DNA from: Chlorobiota bacterium
Lineage (GTDB): Bacteria > Bacteroidota > Ignavibacteria > SZUA-365 > JAADGX01
Length of the DNA stretch: 8,592 nucleotides
NCBI GenBank assembly: GCA_013152135.1
Contig: JAADGX010000168.1
Location: forward strand, 1 to 8,592
Reading direction: 5' to 3'
The notes under the pieces were generated by a model, which was not told the DNA's origin, did not search any database, and worked only from the letters and a program-made list of their open reading frames with translations. Every line of letters begins with the position of its first letter. Position 1 is the stretch's first letter. The position numbers and the translations under genes are program-made. This document shows positions 6,100 through 8,592 of this stretch, piece by piece.

Positions 6100-6504
6100 A
6101 TGATACGAATACATGTTGTCGTCGCGTTTGCGATGATCCTTTTTGGAAACATGTCTTTCGCGCAGCCGCATCTGTATGTCAATACGGTTGTTATGGTTAC
6201 ATCAGACGGGAACATCACCGTCTCGGACGGGAGGATTACTTTCAGGGACTACGTGTTCAAGGTCGAGTCGGAGGAAAAAGAGAACATCTGGTCGCTTGTC
6301 GATCAAGACACGGGAGATCATGCGATCCTCGATGTTCGTGAGGATCAGGGTATTTATTTCACGGTGTATGAAAACCTTCATGCCATGCAGGTCGTCGCTG
6401 GATGGGATCGAGTGAAAATGCGGGGAGAAGGAGCGAAAACGATAGCTCTGAAGCGCATGTTCATCGCTACTAGTGTCCGGGAAAATGCCATCACGAGGAA
6501 ATGA
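6100..6504 (+). CDS. Small secreted protein of unknown function
   Basis: I do not recognise this family. The product is 134 residues with a clear signal peptide at 1-21 (MIRIHVVVAFAMILFGNMSFA, cut before QPHLY), leaving a mature protein of about 113 residues. The mature part has no cysteine, no second membrane segment and no lipobox; it alternates short hydrophobic and charged stretches, as in a beta-rich fold (NITVSDGRITFRDYVFKVES at about 39-58, ILDV and GIYFTVYE further on), and ends in a basic tail. A location in the periplasm, at the outer membrane or outside is inferred. The start at 6100 has AGGAG 7 bases upstream; the frame is open back to ATG 6052, but that would place 16 hydrophilic residues before the signal peptide. 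It lies 196 bases before a TonB-dependent receptor gene in the same direction, and the two share a leader repeat, so a functional link with the receptor is possible but unproven. Confidence 0.75.
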   Translation: MIRIHVVVAFAMILFGNMSFAQPHLYVNTVVMVTSDGNITVSDGRITFRDYVFKVESEEKENIWSLVDQDTGDHAILDVREDQGIYFTVYENLHAMQVVAGWDRVKMRGEGAKTIALKRMFIATSVRENAITRK

Positions 6505-6553
6505 TCGCGTGGAAATGAAATTAATGGCAGGAACGTGGCGACATGCGAGGGAT

Positions 6554-6576
6554 GCCGTAAGAAACGGGTTTTCGGC
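6554..6576 (+). other. Bulged hairpin between the small secreted protein and the receptor
   Basis: GCC (6554-6556) pairs with GGC (6574-6576) and GAAA (6561-6564) with TTTC (6570-6573), leaving a four-base bulge and loop CGGGT. TTGCTGG follows, so it is a poor terminator. Its position before leader copy B parallels the hairpin at 5968-5983, which is likewise followed by TTGCT and then copy A. Confidence 0.3.
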
Positions 6577-6596
6577 TTGCTGGACAGCGTCGTTCA

Positions 6597-6622
6597 AACG
6601 AATTCCTCACGTGATGTTCAAA
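6597..6622 (+). repeat. Leader repeat, copy B (upstream of TonB-dependent receptor)
   Basis: The 26 bases beginning AACGAATTCCTCACGTGATG are the second copy of the motif at 5992-6017 (22 of 26 identical). It starts 104 bases before ATG 6701, or 110 before the alternative ATG 6707. Candidate common regulatory site; no known operator is recognised. Confidence 0.5.
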
Positions 6623-6690
6623 CTACGCTAACGAACATGCGATAGATTACTGAACGTGAAAAAGCGAATGAATTCATCCGACGGAAAAAG

Positions 6691-6696
6691 AAGGAG
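6691..6696 (+). promoter_or_regulatory. Ribosome-binding site of the TonB-dependent receptor gene
   Basis: AAGGAG lies 4 bases before ATG 6701 and 10 bases before ATG 6707. Both spacings are off the ideal in opposite directions, so the first residue is M1 or M3 of the annotated protein; the signal peptide is intact either way. Confidence 0.7.
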
Positions 6697-6700
6697 ATCA

Positions 6701-8592
6701 ATGATCATGCACAGATTAGCTGTTTTCGTTGTATTGATCCCGTTGTGGGCGACCAACGTGAACGCGCAGAACGTGCCAACGGGCACGATTACCGGATCGG
6801 TGTCAGATGCGGAGACCGGCGAGGCGCTTATCGGCGTCAACATCATCCTGGCGGGGAAAACGATAGGCGCGGCCAGTGATTTGGACGGACGTTATGTCAT
6901 AAGGAACGTCCCTGCCGGCACCTATTCTCTCTTCGCCTCAATGATTGGTTATCAACGCAAAAAGATTTCCGACGTGAAAGTCGCCGGTGATGCGGTAACA
7001 CGGGTGGATATCATGCTTCATCAGGAGGCATACAAGGTCGATGAGATCGTCATCAAGGCGAAATCGTTGAACGACAACGAACTATCCTTGTTACGGCGGC
7101 GTGGGAAGGCGTCCTCGGTCAGCGATGCGATCAGCGCCGAATCGATGTCCCGCTTCGCCGCGAGCACCGCCGCTACGGCCATGACCCACGTGACCGGCGC
7201 CTCGCTGATGGACGGGAAATACGTGGTTATCCGGGGCCTGGGAAACCGGTACACGACAGCCGCGCTTAATGGAAACGAGCTGCCGAGTTCCGATCCCGAT
7301 AAAAAGGCGGTGCAACTGGATATGATCCCCGCGTCGCTTCTGGCGAATATCGTCGCGGTGAAGACCTTTACTCCGGACAGGCCAGGCAACTTTTCCGGCG
7401 GATCGATCAACATCAACACGAAAGATTTTCCGGAACAATTTCTCACCAAAATATCACTGTCATCGTCGTTCAATACCGAGACGCAGTTCGGGGCTTCATT
7501 CCTTACGTATCCGGGCGGTTCCCTGGACTGGATCGGCATGGATGATGGTTCCAGGCAAATGCCGGCAATCCTGAACGATCCGGGAGCGAAGGTACCGGAT
7601 ATCGGATCGGCGTACACGGATCCGGAAAAAGCCAAACTTCTCGACGAGATGACACGGGCGTTCAATACATCCATGTCACCGGTAAGTCGCCGCGCGCCGC
7701 TGAACCAGAGCTACAGCATAAGCATGGGTGGAAAAACCAGTCTTTTCAACAATCCACTCGGAGTTATCGGGAGCTTGAGCTACTCGCGCAATTACACCTC
7801 GTATCAGAATGGCACTGCGGGACGATGGCAGTTGACGGGTGACGTCGCCGGTGTCCAGGAACTGGTCAATGACTTCCTGCTGAACAGCAACAAGAGCACG
7901 GACAACGTGTTGTGGGGTGGGATGGCAAAGCTGTCGTATAAGCTCTCGCAGAACCACACAGTGGAAGCGAACTTCATGTACACCCGGAGCGGAGAATCGA
8001 TGGCCAGGTACCAGTACGGCGCGTTCCCACGTGATCTTTCCGGCAATGCCACCTATGAAACGAGAACGCTGAAGTACACGGAACGTCGCCTGCAATCATT
8101 CCAGTTGAACGGCGAGCACCACTTCGACGCGCTTCCCGGTATCGAAGTGGATTGGGCGGGCGGGCTTTCGAATTCGTACCAGGATGAACCGGATACACGG
8201 TTTTTCACGGATAATTATACGATAGTTGAACGCAACGGGCAGCTCGAAACGAAATACGCCATCAGGCCCAGCATTTACTCCTTTCCCACGCGGTATTTCC
8301 GGACGATGAACGAAAATGACGTGAATGGAAGAATGAGTGTTGCGGTGCCGTTTCCTTCCTGGAGCGGGGAAAAGGGCACAATGAAAATCGGTGGATATCT
8401 TTCCATGAAAAACCGGACGTTTACGGAACGCAGGTTTGAATTCCGGCAGGACAAGATTCGCTACAACGGCAATCCCGACGACTTCTTTCAAAGCAACAAC
8501 ATGGGAATCCTTTCCCGGTACAGTGGAGGGAACTTCTACCGCTTCGGCAATTACGTTGTTGATCTTTCTCAACTTTCGAACAACTATAACGG
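6701..8592 (+). CDS. SusC-like TonB-dependent outer-membrane receptor (5' part, runs off the window)
   Basis: Outer-membrane active-transport channel energised by TonB-ExbBD; the ligand is unknown. The first 630 residues are present and open to the last base, with no stop or frameshift. Seen: a signal peptide at 1-22 (cleaved before QNVPTG); a carboxypeptidase-regulatory-like beta-sandwich at about 28-110 (GTITGSVSDAETGEALIGV, then DLDGRYVIRNVPAGTYSL); a short stretch with VDEIVIKAK (113-121), where a TonB-box-like segment is expected; a plug domain at about 135-244 with VIRGLGNRYTTAALNGNELP (176-195) and GGSINI (233-238); then the start of the beta-barrel with alternating strands and aromatic residues. 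Full-length members are usually about 900-1000 residues, so perhaps a third is missing. The plug is of the RGLGxRYxxxxLNGxxLP type common in Bacteroidota. It follows a small secreted protein gene with a matching leader; a SusD-like partner, if any, would lie beyond the window. Start 6701 is chosen by AAGGAG; 6707 is possible. Confidence 0.92.
   Translation, partial: MIMHRLAVFVVLIPLWATNVNAQNVPTGTITGSVSDAETGEALIGVNIILAGKTIGAASDLDGRYVIRNVPAGTYSLFASMIGYQRKKISDVKVAGDAVTRVDIMLHQEAYKVDEIVIKAKSLNDNELSLLRRRGKASSVSDAISAESMSRFAASTAATAMTHVTGASLMDGKYVVIRGLGNRYTTAALNGNELPSSDPDKKAVQLDMIPASLLANIVAVKTFTPDRPGNFSGGSININTKDFPEQFLTKISLSSSFNTETQFGASFLTYPGGSLDWIGMDDGSRQMPAILNDPGAKVPDIGSAYTDPEKAKLLDEMTRAFNTSMSPVSRRAPLNQSYSISMGGKTSLFNNPLGVIGSLSYSRNYTSYQNGTAGRWQLTGDVAGVQELVNDFLLNSNKSTDNVLWGGMAKLSYKLSQNHTVEANFMYTRSGESMARYQYGAFPRDLSGNATYETRTLKYTERRLQSFQLNGEHHFDALPGIEVDWAGGLSNSYQDEPDTRFFTDNYTIVERNGQLETKYAIRPSIYSFPTRYFRTMNENDVNGRMSVAVPFPSWSGEKGTMKIGGYLSMKNRTFTERRFEFRQDKIRYNGNPDDFFQSNNMGILSRYSGGNFYRFGNYVVDLSQLSNNYN

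Noticed and set aside
7021..7674. A 217-codon minus-strand open frame, with other antisense frames up to 8572.
   Set aside because: They lie opposite the TonB receptor, whose frame is open for 630 codons with signal peptide, regulatory domain and plug motifs; the antisense frames show no family features.

Overview
The window looks like a chromosomal segment from a Gram-negative member of the Bacteroidota/Ignavibacteriota side of the FCB group. The evidence is a large exported FG-GAP protein ending in a type IX secretion (T9SS)-like sorting domain, and a SusC-like TonB-dependent receptor with an N-terminal carboxypeptidase-regulatory-like domain. This is inferred from protein architecture; no rRNA or other phylogenetic marker is present.

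Layout. Positions 1-1073 (+) hold the tail of an unidentified gene overlapping, by GTGA, a full-length two-domain Sua5-type threonylcarbamoyl-AMP synthase, the first enzyme of tRNA t6A synthesis. Convergent to it (1110-2667, -) is a two-gene unit: an NSS/SNF sodium-dependent transporter and, overlapping its 3' end by 11 bases, a 37-codon MetS-type small membrane subunit that is easy to miss. A 211-base divergent intergenic region (2668-2878) separates this from a 796-residue exported seven-repeat FG-GAP/ASPIC-UnbV protein (2879-5269, +).

Next comes about 830 bases without a convincing gene (5270-6099). It is rich in palindromes: an inverted pair of REP-like hairpins enclosing two smaller hairpins and ending in a strong terminator-like stem plus U-run (5442-5587), two nested stem-loops flanking that block, a decayed inverted repeat (5777-5861), and a UUCG-capped hairpin (5968-5983). 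It reads as accessory, repeat-colonised DNA or as a structured RNA locus.

The right end (6100-8592, +) holds a 134-residue secreted protein of unknown function and the first 630 residues of a TonB-dependent outer-membrane receptor that runs off the window. Both genes are preceded, about 105 bases before their start codons, by the same 26-base sequence (22/26 identical), itself preceded by a hairpin. This suggests a duplicated regulatory leader and shared control.

How the genes fit together. The left part is housekeeping (tRNA modification) plus amino-acid import. The right part is cell-envelope and secretion biology. The two most interesting signals are the hairpin block at 5442-5587 and the matched leaders of the small secreted protein and the receptor.
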